From positions 1 to 49,950 of the forward strand of contig JAPKBM010000013.1 in NCBI GenBank assembly GCA_026421205.1: a stretch of 49,950 nt of DNA. The letters run 5' to 3'. The DNA comes from Planctomycetota bacterium (lineage in GTDB: Bacteria; Planctomycetota; UBA1135). Positions within the stretch are counted from its first letter, which is position 1. Every line of letters starts with the position of its first letter. Shown in pieces: positions 33,240 through 41,418 of the stretch. A program made the position numbers and the translations under genes. The notes under the pieces are model-generated. The model saw only the letters and a list, made by a program, of their open reading frames with translations, did no database searches and was not told the origin of the DNA.

Positions 33240-34141
33240 CCCCTGCACAGCGTGAAAGAGAACTCTACCGCAATCGTTCCCGAAGTCGCTTCATCCGTGC
33301 AAGCAATTGGGCATTAGGCGGGCTTCTTGCCGTGACCTGGGCTGGAGAAACTATAGATTTCCGATCTATCTTTTCCCCGCAACGTATGAACAATTTGCAG
33401 CGCTTCCTTCGGGAAGATCTATCCCCTTGGCCACTTCGCCAAAACCCGGAATCTTTTTCCTGGGGAGATTGGATTCTTTCTATTTGGAACCAACACGGCG
33501 CCGACGGACTTCTTCTCACCTTATGCATCTCACTGGTCTCCATTGCACTTGCCGGTGTGTTTGGATGGTTCGTTGCCCCTTTAGGCGCTCGAAACTTCAT
33601 GCATCAAGACCCATTGCATCGTACGCTGCAAGTAGAGACAAAAAATGAATCTGTCCTTCTTCCGTGGATTTGTCAGGGCGTTCGGCTCTTACAAATATTC
33701 ATGCGCGCTATTCCGGAGTACGTTTGGGCATTTCTGTTTTTAGCCATGCTTGGCCTTGGAGCCTGGCCAGCTATTTTGGCGCTGGCAATCCATAATGCAG
33801 GAATCCTTGGCCGGCTTGGCGCGGAAACCATTGAAAACCTAGACTCAAAATCCTCGCGTGGGCTCTTTCAACTTGGTGCATCTCGCTCTCAAGTTGTCGC
33901 TTCCTCCATCTTTGCCCAAGGTCTTCCACGCTACATTTTATTCCTCTTTTACCGATGGGAAACCTGTGTGCGGGAGGCAACGGTCTTGGGCATGATTGGT
34001 ATTTTGTCCCTCGGGTATTGGATTGATGATGCCCGTGTGCGGCAGCACTATGACGAGATGCTCGTTCTTGTGCTCTTCGGCGCTATTCTTGTTCTACTTG
34101 GAGATCTCATCTCTCATCAAGTCAGAAAATCAATCCGGTAA
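33236..34141 (+). CDS. phnE: PhnE-type phosphonate ABC transporter permease, second copy
   Basis: This 301-residue permease starts at ATG 33236, overlapping the first permease stop; a longer reading from 33155 would lie inside that gene. It shares the PhnE pattern: ADGLLLTLCISLVSIALAGVFGWFVAPLGAR, LQIFMRAIPEYVWAFLFLAMLGLG, NAGILGRLGAETIENLD and an EAA-like loop LFQLGASRSQVVASSIFAQGLPRYILFLFYRWE. Two non-identical permeases in one cassette suggest a heterodimeric channel, seen in several PhnE/PtxC systems. A 50-base region with the small palindrome CCGGTGACCGG separates it from the convergent moaA. Confidence 0.87.
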   Translation: MTPAQRERELYRNRSRSRFIRASNWALGGLLAVTWAGETIDFRSIFSPQRMNNLQRFLREDLSPWPLRQNPESFSWGDWILSIWNQHGADGLLLTLCISLVSIALAGVFGWFVAPLGARNFMHQDPLHRTLQVETKNESVLLPWICQGVRLLQIFMRAIPEYVWAFLFLAMLGLGAWPAILALAIHNAGILGRLGAETIENLDSKSSRGLFQLGASRSQVVASSIFAQGLPRYILFLFYRWETCVREATVLGMIGILSLGYWIDDARVRQHYDEMLVLVLFGAILVLLGDLISHQVRKSIR

Positions 34142-34191
34142 TAAAGGGTGAAAACGGTGGCATTCATCAGATTTCCGGTGACCGGTCAACA

Positions 34192-35220
34192 TTATCCCCC
34201 TCTGGCACTCATCCCAAGGCTAGGTGTCGCTATTAACTCTTGAGCAGAATAGAGCGGCCCACGTTCCCACTCTGCTCGGCGTTTCTCTGCACCACGATCC
34301 TCGCGCAAAGACCACGTAGACTGAATTTTTGTTGCCAACTCTTGATGCGTGGCCCCTTCCCGCAAAGCGTGGCCTAGATTTACACCCTCTTTCGCATAAA
34401 GACAAGACAACCAACTTCCAACGGAAGTAAGCCGCGCGCGATCACACGTCTGACAGAAGGGCTCCGTAGTGGATGAAATAATGCCAAATACGGCTCCGTC
34501 GGGCAAACGGAAACGCTGTGCGGGCGCCCAATCATCCTTATCCACAACTTCAACCTTTCCATACGCTTCTTCAATCACCTGCAGTATTTCCAACTTCGAC
34601 ACCACTTGCCTCATGGACCATTGCAGAGCACCAGCCACGTCCATGTATTCGATGTATCGAATTTCACAATTTCTTTCCTGCGCAAAACGAAGCATATCCA
34701 GGATTTCATCCTCATTGAATCCCCGAATCACGACGGTATCCAATTTTGTTCCCGAAAATCCAGCCGTCTGAAGAGCATCGAAGCCCTCTAAGACCTTGTT
34801 GAGGCCAGCTCGGCGGGTAAGTTTTTGAAACCGATCTTCCCGCAAAGTATCCAAACTTACGGTCACCCGATCTAACCCTGCAGAAAACAAATCCTTTGCC
34901 TGTTGCGCCAACAACAACCCATTTGTGGTTAATGCCAAATCCTGAATCGCCGAACGCCCTGCAAGCATTTCCACCAATCGCCAAACCTCTTTCCGAACCA
35001 AGGGCTCCCCTCCAGTCAAACGAACCTTTTCTACACCAACACTCAAAAAAACATCGACGATCGTGGCTAATTCGCCAAAATGGAGTAAATCGGCCTTCGC
35101 AAGAAGCGGAATGCCCTCCGCTGGCATGCAATACGAACACCGTAAATTACACCGGTCCGTCACCGAAACGCGCAAACAACGTAACGGCCGACCGAGTGTG
35201 TCGCTAGGAGGCGTCTCCAT
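34192..35220 (-). CDS. moaA: GTP 3',8-cyclase MoaA (molybdenum cofactor biosynthesis)
   Basis: This 342-residue radical SAM enzyme makes 3',8-cyclo-GTP, the first step of molybdopterin synthesis. The N-terminal cluster motif is CNLRCSYCMP (C-x3-C-x2-C). SAM and GTP binding are marked by VRLTGGEPLVRKEV and LALTTNGLLL. The C-terminal second cluster includes FCQTCDRARLTSVGSWLSC (three cysteines), and the protein ends in the conserved GG tail (SARGG). IRYIEYMDV matches the usual MoaA motif. Start ATG 35220 lies 17 bases inside the upstream desaturase gene. No other moa or moe gene is in the window, but the molybdate transporter modABC lies 6-9 kb away on the same strand. Confidence 0.94.
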   Translation of the reverse strand: METPPSDTLGRPLRCLRVSVTDRCNLRCSYCMPAEGIPLLAKADLLHFGELATIVDVFLSVGVEKVRLTGGEPLVRKEVWRLVEMLAGRSAIQDLALTTNGLLLAQQAKDLFSAGLDRVTVSLDTLREDRFQKLTRRAGLNKVLEGFDALQTAGFSGTKLDTVVIRGFNEDEILDMLRFAQERNCEIRYIEYMDVAGALQWSMRQVVSKLEILQVIEEAYGKVEVVDKDDWAPAQRFRLPDGAVFGIISSTTEPFCQTCDRARLTSVGSWLSCLYAKEGVNLGHALREGATHQELATKIQSTWSLREDRGAEKRRAEWERGPLYSAQELIATPSLGMSARGG

Positions 35221-36325
35221 AGGACAACTTTGGACGAGAAGTGAACTCCTGCACCGCGAGTTCCCATTCTTTCAGAATTCCCGTGACACGCCGACGGCTT
35301 GCTTTAAGAGCCTTCTTCTGGGCCTTGGAAGAAGTACGCAATACCGTGGCCCATTCATCCTTAAACTCTGTCCAGGCCAAGATGAAATCGTCACAAAGAG
35401 TTTGTAACTCAATCGGTGTTTCCTTTTTTTCCTGATAGTTCTGAACACGACCTAAACTTTCCTCAAATCGCCGGCGAAGAATGACATCGGCCCCGACACG
35501 ACGAAGGTCTGAAGCCAGACCAATTTTCGACAACGACCAAATCAACCACTTGCTTGGATCAACGTTGTAGTACTTGGTTCCATTGCGATAATCTCCGGCA
35601 AAAGCATGATGATAATTGTGATACCCCTCTCCAAAAGTCAGGAAGGACAAAAACCAATTATCCTTACTGGTATTCGCGTCACTCCAAGGCTGTTTGCCCA
35701 CGATATGCGCAAGGGAGTTAATCAAAAAAGTGAAATGGTGCACCAAGACAACACGTACTAAGCCTGCAAATAACAGCATGCCACCCACATCATTCAACCA
35801 TAAGCCAAGTAACACAGGTACGCCCACATTAAATCCGACGGAAAGCAACATATACCAACGATGCTGAAATGCCAAAATAGGGTCTCTCTTTAAATCCGGA
35901 ACATTGTCGAACACTTCGCCCCGTGGATTCTCAAACATGACCCAGCCCATATGAGACCACCAAAAACCTCGTTTGACATTATAGGGGTCTTCATCCGTAT
36001 CCACCTTGCTATGGTGATGCCGATGCCCCGAACACCAACGAATGGCACTTCCTTGCCATGCCGCGCCTCCAAAGAGAGCGGCCAAAAACCGCAACGGTGC
36101 TGGGGTACGAAAAGATGCGTGGGAAAATAATCTGTGATACCCCACCGTCACTCCCATGCCGGTGATGATCCACAAAACCATCATGGCAATGATTTCTTCA
36201 CGGGTCACACCATAAGTCATCACCCACCAAGGGACCAAAATCACACTGGCCAATGGAGTCAACGTAAGAAAGAAAATATGCAGCCAGATTGGCCGCCCTT
36301 GATTGGGGTTAGTGGCTTGAGACAT
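35204..36325 (-). CDS. Acyl-lipid/acyl-CoA delta-9-type fatty acid desaturase
   Basis: This 373-residue integral membrane di-iron desaturase introduces a double bond into fatty acyl chains. The three histidine boxes are HRLFSH (about 64), HRHHH (about 100) and HNYHH (about 246), with the usual surroundings GYHRLFSHASF, RWCSGHRHHHSKVDTDEDPYN and GEGYHNYHHAF. Four hydrophobic segments flank the first and second boxes (LHIFFLTLTPLASVILVPWW, IIAMMVLWIITGMGV, VGVPVLLGLWL and MLLFAGLVRVVLVHHF). The C-terminal 80 residues are a charged cytoplasmic helix extension. It overlaps moaA by 17 bases. Confidence 0.92.
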   Translation of the reverse strand: MSQATNPNQGRPIWLHIFFLTLTPLASVILVPWWVMTYGVTREEIIAMMVLWIITGMGVTVGYHRLFSHASFRTPAPLRFLAALFGGAAWQGSAIRWCSGHRHHHSKVDTDEDPYNVKRGFWWSHMGWVMFENPRGEVFDNVPDLKRDPILAFQHRWYMLLSVGFNVGVPVLLGLWLNDVGGMLLFAGLVRVVLVHHFTFLINSLAHIVGKQPWSDANTSKDNWFLSFLTFGEGYHNYHHAFAGDYRNGTKYYNVDPSKWLIWSLSKIGLASDLRRVGADVILRRRFEESLGRVQNYQEKKETPIELQTLCDDFILAWTEFKDEWATVLRTSSKAQKKALKASRRRVTGILKEWELAVQEFTSRPKLSYGDAS

Positions 36326-36352
36326 GAGTTGAAGTCCTTAAAGGCAGAAAAC

Positions 36353-37798
36353 CTAGGCGAGGTCTTCTAATTTCATGAGTTGCATGATACGCGTTGACCC
36401 AGAGATTTGGAAGGAGCCTGTTAGGGCCACCAGAAGGTCCTTCGGCCTCAAATAGCCACTCTCTCGCAGTAATTTGGCTGCCGAGCGGTTCCTTTGGCTG
36501 TTTGAGCGCGGAACTGGAGTCAAACCAGGCCGAACCCCCCACAAAAGTGCCATTTGGTGATAGGACTTTTCTTTACTGGTCAATGCCACGATCGGAATAC
36601 GAGGGCGAAATGAAGCCAACAGTTTGGCCGTCCGGCCACTTTCCGTGAAGGCCAAAATCATTTTGGCCTTGGCTTGATGGGCTGCATAAACACCTGCATT
36701 CACGGTGGCCATGGTGATGGTGTGCCCCGGAAGTCCCTCGGGGTTTAGCTCCGGACGAAGTCGCCAAGAGTCCGTGAATAACTCGGACTCTGTGCAATCC
36801 ACAATGCGGTGCATGACACGACACGCTTCAAGAGCATAATCCCCCACCGCCGTTTCTCCGGAAAGCATGACGGCATCCACACCATCAACGACTGCGTTGG
36901 CCACGTCCGAAACCTCGGCACGCGTAGGCTGAGCCGCATCCATCATGCTTTCAAGCATCTGCGTAGCCACAACGACGGGCACCGCAGACTCAATGGACTT
37001 TCGAACTATACGCTTTTGAATTGTAGGGACCACTTCATGCCCCATTTCTACAGCCAAGTCTCCGCGCGCCACCATGACGGCGTCAACAACTTGAAGAATA
37101 TCGGTAAGATTTTCTACCGCTTCGGGATGCTCAATCTTTGCCATAATCGGCATCTTGGAGCCCAACTTAGTGAGTGCTCTACGCAAGATGCGAATGTCAT
37201 CGGCGGTACGTACAAAACTTAATGCCACCCAATCCATACCCATTTCCACGGCAAAACGAAGATCCTTGCGGTCTTTGGCGGAAAGCGCGGGCGCCGACAC
37301 CTTGCTGTCCGGCAAATTCACACCTTGATTAGAGGAAAGGCAACAGCCACGAATCACTTTACATTCAATTTTCGACTTCGTTTTCCGAAGGACTTTAAGC
37401 TCCGCACGGCCATCACGCAGGAGAATCCGATGCCCTTTGCGAACATCCTTGAGTAGCCCCGAATAATCCACCGGCAATACGCCATCCTTCCCTTTTGTCT
37501 TCCCGGGCTTCAAAAAAACCACTTGCCCTTTCTTTAAATCCACGTCACCAGACCATGAGCCCATACGAATCCGCGGTCCGCGAAGGTCACAAAGAAGACT
37601 GACCGGGCGTTTCAGCCCCCGGCGAACTTTTTTCGCCGACGCCACCCAATTACGGCGTGTTTCCTCGTCTCCGTGGCTCATATTAAAACGAAATGCATCC
37701 ACGCCAGCCTGCACCATAGACTTCATCCGGGATGGTTGGGCACAAGAGGGACCCAGCGTGGCAATGATTTTCGTTCTCGCGAGGTTCTTCTCTAGCAT
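36353..37798 (-). CDS. pyk: Pyruvate kinase
   Basis: This 481-residue glycolytic enzyme converts PEP and ADP to pyruvate and ATP. The N-terminus begins ARTKIIATLGPSCAQPS with FRFNMSHGDEE, then CDLRGPRIRMG. A small B domain follows (KKGQVVFLKPG, INLRDG-like LLRDGRAELKV). Catalytic and metal sites are seen in IMAKIEHPEAVENL (Lys and Glu), VMVARGDLAVEMG and VATQMLESMMDAAQPTRAEVSDVANAVVDGVDAVMLSGETA. The C-terminal domain contains AFTESGRTAKLLASFRP. It reads divergently from the rmlB-like gene with only 17 bases between start codons, filled by a perfect palindrome. Confidence 0.95.
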   Translation of the reverse strand: MLEKNLARTKIIATLGPSCAQPSRMKSMVQAGVDAFRFNMSHGDEETRRNWVASAKKVRRGLKRPVSLLCDLRGPRIRMGSWSGDVDLKKGQVVFLKPGKTKGKDGVLPVDYSGLLKDVRKGHRILLRDGRAELKVLRKTKSKIECKVIRGCCLSSNQGVNLPDSKVSAPALSAKDRKDLRFAVEMGMDWVALSFVRTADDIRILRRALTKLGSKMPIMAKIEHPEAVENLTDILQVVDAVMVARGDLAVEMGHEVVPTIQKRIVRKSIESAVPVVVATQMLESMMDAAQPTRAEVSDVANAVVDGVDAVMLSGETAVGDYALEACRVMHRIVDCTESELFTDSWRLRPELNPEGLPGHTITMATVNAGVYAAHQAKAKMILAFTESGRTAKLLASFRPRIPIVALTSKEKSYHQMALLWGVRPGLTPVPRSNSQRNRSAAKLLRESGYLRPKDLLVALTGSFQISGSTRIMQLMKLEDLA

Positions 37799-37814
37799 AA
37801 GATACGTATCTTAT
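37797..37814. promoter_or_regulatory. 18-base perfect palindrome between divergent pyk and rmlB-like starts
   Basis: ATAAGATACGTATCTTAT reads the same on both strands and fills nearly all of the 17-base gap between the pyk start (37798, minus) and the dehydratase start (37816, plus); its first two bases are part of the pyk ATG complement. Each strand presents TATCTT within 0-4 bases of a start codon. It could be an operator controlling both genes or symmetric -10-like elements for very short leaders. I cannot distinguish these from sequence. Confidence 0.55.
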
Positions 37815-37815
37815 C

Positions 37816-38889
37816 ATGGCTCCCTCTCGCATCTTGGTTACTGGTGGTGCAGGCTTCATCGGCTCCACCGTCATTGCCACGCTGTTAAAAAAATCCTCCA
37901 CACAAGCGGTTCTCAATTTCGATGCGCTGACCTATGCCGGAAATCTGCTCTCGCTTCAGGAAGAGGCGAAAGATCCCCGTTACACTTTTCAAAGAGCTTC
38001 CGTTCAAAACCTTGAGGAAGTGCAGCGCGCCCTAGAAGATTTCCAACCGGACTGCATTCTCCACCTTGCCGCGGAAACCCACGTGGACCGCTCTCTCAAT
38101 CACCCACAAACATTCCTCGAAACGAATGTCCTTGGCACTGGAATTCTTCTTCAAGCAACATCCGCGTACTGGGAGTCACTTCCTTTAGAAAAAGCAGACG
38201 CTTTTCGTTTCCTCCATGTCTCCACCGATGAGGTTTTTGGAAGTCTAGGCGATTCAGGACAGTTTCACCAGGACAGTCCGTACGCCCCGACCTCTCCCTA
38301 TTCCGCATCAAAATCCGCCGCGGATCATCTGGTTCGCTCTTGGGAAAAGTCATTCGGCCTTCCATGCATCATCACGCATGGCTCTAATTGCTATGGGCCT
38401 AAACAATTTCCAGAAAAGTTGATTCCCCTCATGATTCTCCAGGCCCTTAATGGAGATTCCTTGCCTGTTTATGGAGATGGTCAGCAAATTCGGGACTGGA
38501 TCTACGTACAAGATCAGGCCGACGCTATTTATCAAGCGGCATGTCTAGGAAAACCCGGCGGCACTTATTTCACGGGAGGCAGTCAGGAGCAAACGAACCT
38601 TCTCGTAGTTGAAACTCTTTGCCGTACGCTTGAAGAAATAGGTCCTTTTGTGGAATCCGGTTTTTATAAAAAGAAAATCAAATTTGTTCAAGACCGCCCT
38701 GGGCACGATTACCGCTATTCGATGGATTGCAGGAAAACACAACTCGACTTGGACTGGAAACCCCACTATGCCTTCGCCGACGGCCTTCGGGAAACAGTGA
38801 GGTGGTATCTCAACAACCCTGCTTGGGTCAAATCCATTCAAACGGGTGAATATCGTCAGTGGATGGATGAGAATTACGGATGGCGATAA
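37816..38889 (+). CDS. dTDP-glucose 4,6-dehydratase-like NAD-dependent dehydratase
   Basis: This 357-residue enzyme of the RmlB type converts an NDP-glucose to the 4-keto-6-deoxy sugar. It shows the NAD motif VTGGAGFIGST, NFDALTYAGN, LHLAAETHVDRSLNHP, the catalytic HVSTDEVFGSLG, then YSASKSAADHLVRSW (Tyr-x3-Lys), SNCYGPKQFPEKLIPLMI and RDWIYVQDQADAIYQA. These are close to RmlB throughout. Its stop lies 10 bases inside the next gene, an RmlA-like nucleotidyltransferase fusion, so the first two steps of a dTDP-deoxysugar pathway are paired. No rmlC or rmlD lies nearby, so the final sugar is unknown. Confidence 0.9.
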   Translation: MAPSRILVTGGAGFIGSTVIATLLKKSSTQAVLNFDALTYAGNLLSLQEEAKDPRYTFQRASVQNLEEVQRALEDFQPDCILHLAAETHVDRSLNHPQTFLETNVLGTGILLQATSAYWESLPLEKADAFRFLHVSTDEVFGSLGDSGQFHQDSPYAPTSPYSASKSAADHLVRSWEKSFGLPCIITHGSNCYGPKQFPEKLIPLMILQALNGDSLPVYGDGQQIRDWIYVQDQADAIYQAACLGKPGGTYFTGGSQEQTNLLVVETLCRTLEEIGPFVESGFYKKKIKFVQDRPGHDYRYSMDCRKTQLDLDWKPHYAFADGLRETVRWYLNNPAWVKSIQTGEYRQWMDENYGWR

Positions 38890-40337
38890 GCAGAAAAGGG
38901 ATTCTTCTTGCTGGCGGAAAAGGAACACGACTCCATCCTTTGACGATGGACAAATCCAAGCATTTACTTCCCATCGGCTCCTTCCCGATGCTGGCCTATT
39001 CCCTTTGCACACTACTTCAAGCCGAGGTTCGTGAAATCTTAATCGTGACGAATCCTGAAGATTTAAACACCTATCAAGACCTCTTCGGCGATGGGTTTGC
39101 TTGGGGATGTTCGTTGCACTACAAGGCTCAGGCAAAGCCGGAAGGCATTGCGCAAGCTCTCCTTCTCGCAAAAGATTTCCTACAAGATTCTCCCTGCGTG
39201 CTTGCCCTTGGAGACAATTTATTTTCGGGGCCATCCTTCAAAGATCTTCTGCAAAAGGCGAACGCGCAAAACCAAGGCGCTACTTTATTCACAACCCTCG
39301 TCTCTGACCCAGAACACTATGGTATTGCCGAAATTAGCGCTTCAGGAAAAGTGGTGAGCCTTGAAGAGAAACCCTGTCGGCCGAGATCTTGCCATGCAGT
39401 CACGGGGCTTTACTTTTATGATGAGCATGCCTCTTCGCTTGCAGAATCGTTGCAGCCCAGCGAACGTGGTGAACTAGAAATCACGGATTTAAACCGCCTC
39501 TACCTAGAGCAAAGCCAATTAACCTGTATTCCTCTTCCGGACGAGTTCCTTTGGATGGACCTCGGCACCCTTCCCGCCTTGAAACAGGCGGAGAAAAACG
39601 CATCCCTGTGGGAGCAACAACTGTCACACGTGGCACCTTGGGTTGCCTTACAAAAACAACTGGGTCCCCAGATTCAACTTTCCCTTTCTTTCCTTTCCAA
39701 AGAAACCTTTTTACAGTTTCCCGAAGAAGGCGTGGTGGTTCAAGGCGCCGTTGAAAAACGAGTGAAAGATTTCTCATCAGGTCGAGCCGTTGCCCACAAG
39801 GCCCTACATCACCTGGGCGCTGTCCCACACCCTCTCCTGTCCTCGCCACAAGGATCCCCACTGTGGCCCAAAGGTTATGTTGGGTCCATTTCCCACACAA
39901 AAAATGCCGTCGGCGCGGTGGTCGGCAAACAGAAGGCTGAGGGAAGCGAGAATTATTTGTGGGGCGTCGGGCTCGACTTGGAAGTCGCCGTTCCATTGCC
40001 TGAAAAACTTCATGACAAAATCCTGACCTCAATGGAAAAGGAATGGATTCAAAGTTGGACTGGCTCATTTCCAAAAGCATTGCTTGCCAAGGCTATTTTC
40101 TGTCTCAAGGAAGCCGTTTACAAATGCATGCTCCCATGCGGCAATGAAGGTTTAGGCTTTCAAGATGTTTCTTTTTCTATTGTAGAGAGTGGCCCTACAC
40201 CGGGGTGTTTCACCGCAAAAATCCACCCCGAAGAAAATCTGCGTAAACGCTATCCCACTAGTTTTCAGTTTCAATCACAGGTTGCCCTTCATGGTGAGAC
40301 TTTATTGGCTCTGGTTTCTCTAAATCAAAACAACTAG
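38880..40337 (+). CDS. RmlA-like nucleotidyltransferase fused to EntD-like 4'-phosphopantetheinyl transferase
   Basis: This is a single 485-residue protein of two unrelated enzymes. Residues 1-235 resemble glucose-1-phosphate thymidylyltransferase: GILLAGGKGTRLHPLT (7-22), KHLLPIG, LALGDNLFSGPSF (108-120), GIAEISASGKVVSLEEKP, GELEITDLNRLYL and WMDLGT (225-230). Residues about 262-480 resemble EntD-type phosphopantetheinyl transferases: FPEEGVVVQGAVEKRVKDFSSGRA, PLWPKGYVGSISHT (327-340), GVGLDLE with metal-binding D366 and E368 (362-368), and FCLKEAVYK (407-415). The transferase would move the phosphopantetheine arm of CoA onto a carrier protein. No carrier protein, PKS or NRPS lies in the window. 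The end overlaps the convergent oxidase gene by 80 bases. Confidence 0.85.
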   Translation: MAISRKGILLAGGKGTRLHPLTMDKSKHLLPIGSFPMLAYSLCTLLQAEVREILIVTNPEDLNTYQDLFGDGFAWGCSLHYKAQAKPEGIAQALLLAKDFLQDSPCVLALGDNLFSGPSFKDLLQKANAQNQGATLFTTLVSDPEHYGIAEISASGKVVSLEEKPCRPRSCHAVTGLYFYDEHASSLAESLQPSERGELEITDLNRLYLEQSQLTCIPLPDEFLWMDLGTLPALKQAEKNASLWEQQLSHVAPWVALQKQLGPQIQLSLSFLSKETFLQFPEEGVVVQGAVEKRVKDFSSGRAVAHKALHHLGAVPHPLLSSPQGSPLWPKGYVGSISHTKNAVGAVVGKQKAEGSENYLWGVGLDLEVAVPLPEKLHDKILTSMEKEWIQSWTGSFPKALLAKAIFCLKEAVYKCMLPCGNEGLGFQDVSFSIVESGPTPGCFTAKIHPEENLRKRYPTSFQFQSQVALHGETLLALVSLNQNN

Positions 40338-41391
40338 CCAAAATATCGGCAGCCACTTTTTGGCCAATGGCAGGCGCACAAGTCACGCCATGCCCCCCGA
40401 GGGCGGCCGCCCAATGCAAACCTTGAAGGCGCTTATCCGGACCTAATACAAACCGACCGTCAGGTGAGAACGTGCGCATGCCTGCCCAATAATGCGCCGC
40501 ACCAAGCGAAGAAAAATCAGGAATCCAACGCTGTACTTTTTGCGCCAAGAGATCCAATACAGTGAAGTCGACCGTCGAACCCTGGTCTGGTAGAACCTCA
40601 GCTTCATCACAGGCGGAAATGAGAAGCCCCCCACTTTCTGGACGAAAATAGCACTCCTTCCCGGCAATCCAAACAACGGGCCAGTTTTGATCCACTTGTG
40701 GGGAAGGCTCGGTCACTAAAAGATGCCGACGCTTCGCCACTAAAGGCAAGCCAAATCCTTCCTCATCGAGAAGAGTTCCGGCCCATCCACCGGCCGCAAC
40801 CACCAAATGTTCTGCAGGAAAAAAACCATGCGATGACTGGGCCCCGCGAAAGACACCGTCGGAAGAAAGGATTCCTGTCAACGCAGTTTCATAGTGTATT
40901 TTGGCTCCAGATTTTTGGGCGCCCATCAAAAAAGCCTGATGAACCGCAGAAACATCCAAAGTCCCCTCATCCGGAAAGAGGTAGGCCGACGTCACCCCAT
41001 CGGCCAACGGCGCCACCAAAGCCTGCGCTTCTTGAGGAGATATCGCCTTTCCACCGACCGAGGTTTCTGGGTGATTCACCCAGGTTTGAAAGTCGGCGTC
41101 GGCCGTCGCGTCGGCGGCTAGAATGACACCACGGGCGGAGTACAGTGGAGTTTCTGAAAACCCACGAGGTGGATTCTGGTAAAAGGCAAGGGACTTTTTG
41201 GCAAGGTCATGTGTTTCGGCATCTTCCACCGCCGTACGCAGAATGGCTGCACTTCTTCCGGTGGAATGACAGTCTCCGGACTTCTCTTTTTCCAAAACCA
41301 CCACATGCACTCTTCCGGAGCGCGCGAGATGCCAAGCTGTGGAAGCTCCGGCAATCCCTGCACCAACAACGAGAACGGTAGGACGAGGCAT
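40258..41391 (-). CDS. FAD-dependent D-amino-acid oxidase/dehydrogenase-like protein (DAO family)
   Basis: This 377-residue flavoprotein starts with the FAD-binding motif VLVVGAGIAGASTAWHLA and VVVLEKEKSG (residues about 5-38). GRSAAILRTA follows, where relatives such as glycine or sarcosine oxidases contact flavin. Middle motifs include LFPDEGTLDVSAVHQAFL and HLVVAAGGWAG, and the C-terminal flavin loop is HYWAGMRTFSPDGRFVLGPD with LGGHGVTCAPAIG. It would oxidise an amine or amino acid; the substrate is not clear. It overlaps the convergent fusion gene by 80 bases and lies 27 bases upstream of the modC 3' end region on the same strand. Confidence 0.87.
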   Translation of the reverse strand: MPRPTVLVVGAGIAGASTAWHLARSGRVHVVVLEKEKSGDCHSTGRSAAILRTAVEDAETHDLAKKSLAFYQNPPRGFSETPLYSARGVILAADATADADFQTWVNHPETSVGGKAISPQEAQALVAPLADGVTSAYLFPDEGTLDVSAVHQAFLMGAQKSGAKIHYETALTGILSSDGVFRGAQSSHGFFPAEHLVVAAGGWAGTLLDEEGFGLPLVAKRRHLLVTEPSPQVDQNWPVVWIAGKECYFRPESGGLLISACDEAEVLPDQGSTVDFTVLDLLAQKVQRWIPDFSSLGAAHYWAGMRTFSPDGRFVLGPDKRLQGLHWAAALGGHGVTCAPAIGQKVAADILASCFDLEKPEPIKSHHEGQPVIETEN

Positions 41392-41418
41392 CAGGATGGG
41401 TGGTTGAGTTGCTCTATT

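Noticed and set aside
38545-39234. 229-residue minus-strand frame opposite the rmlB-like and nucleotidyltransferase genes
   Set aside because: It covers the overlap of two clearly coding genes and shows no domain pattern.
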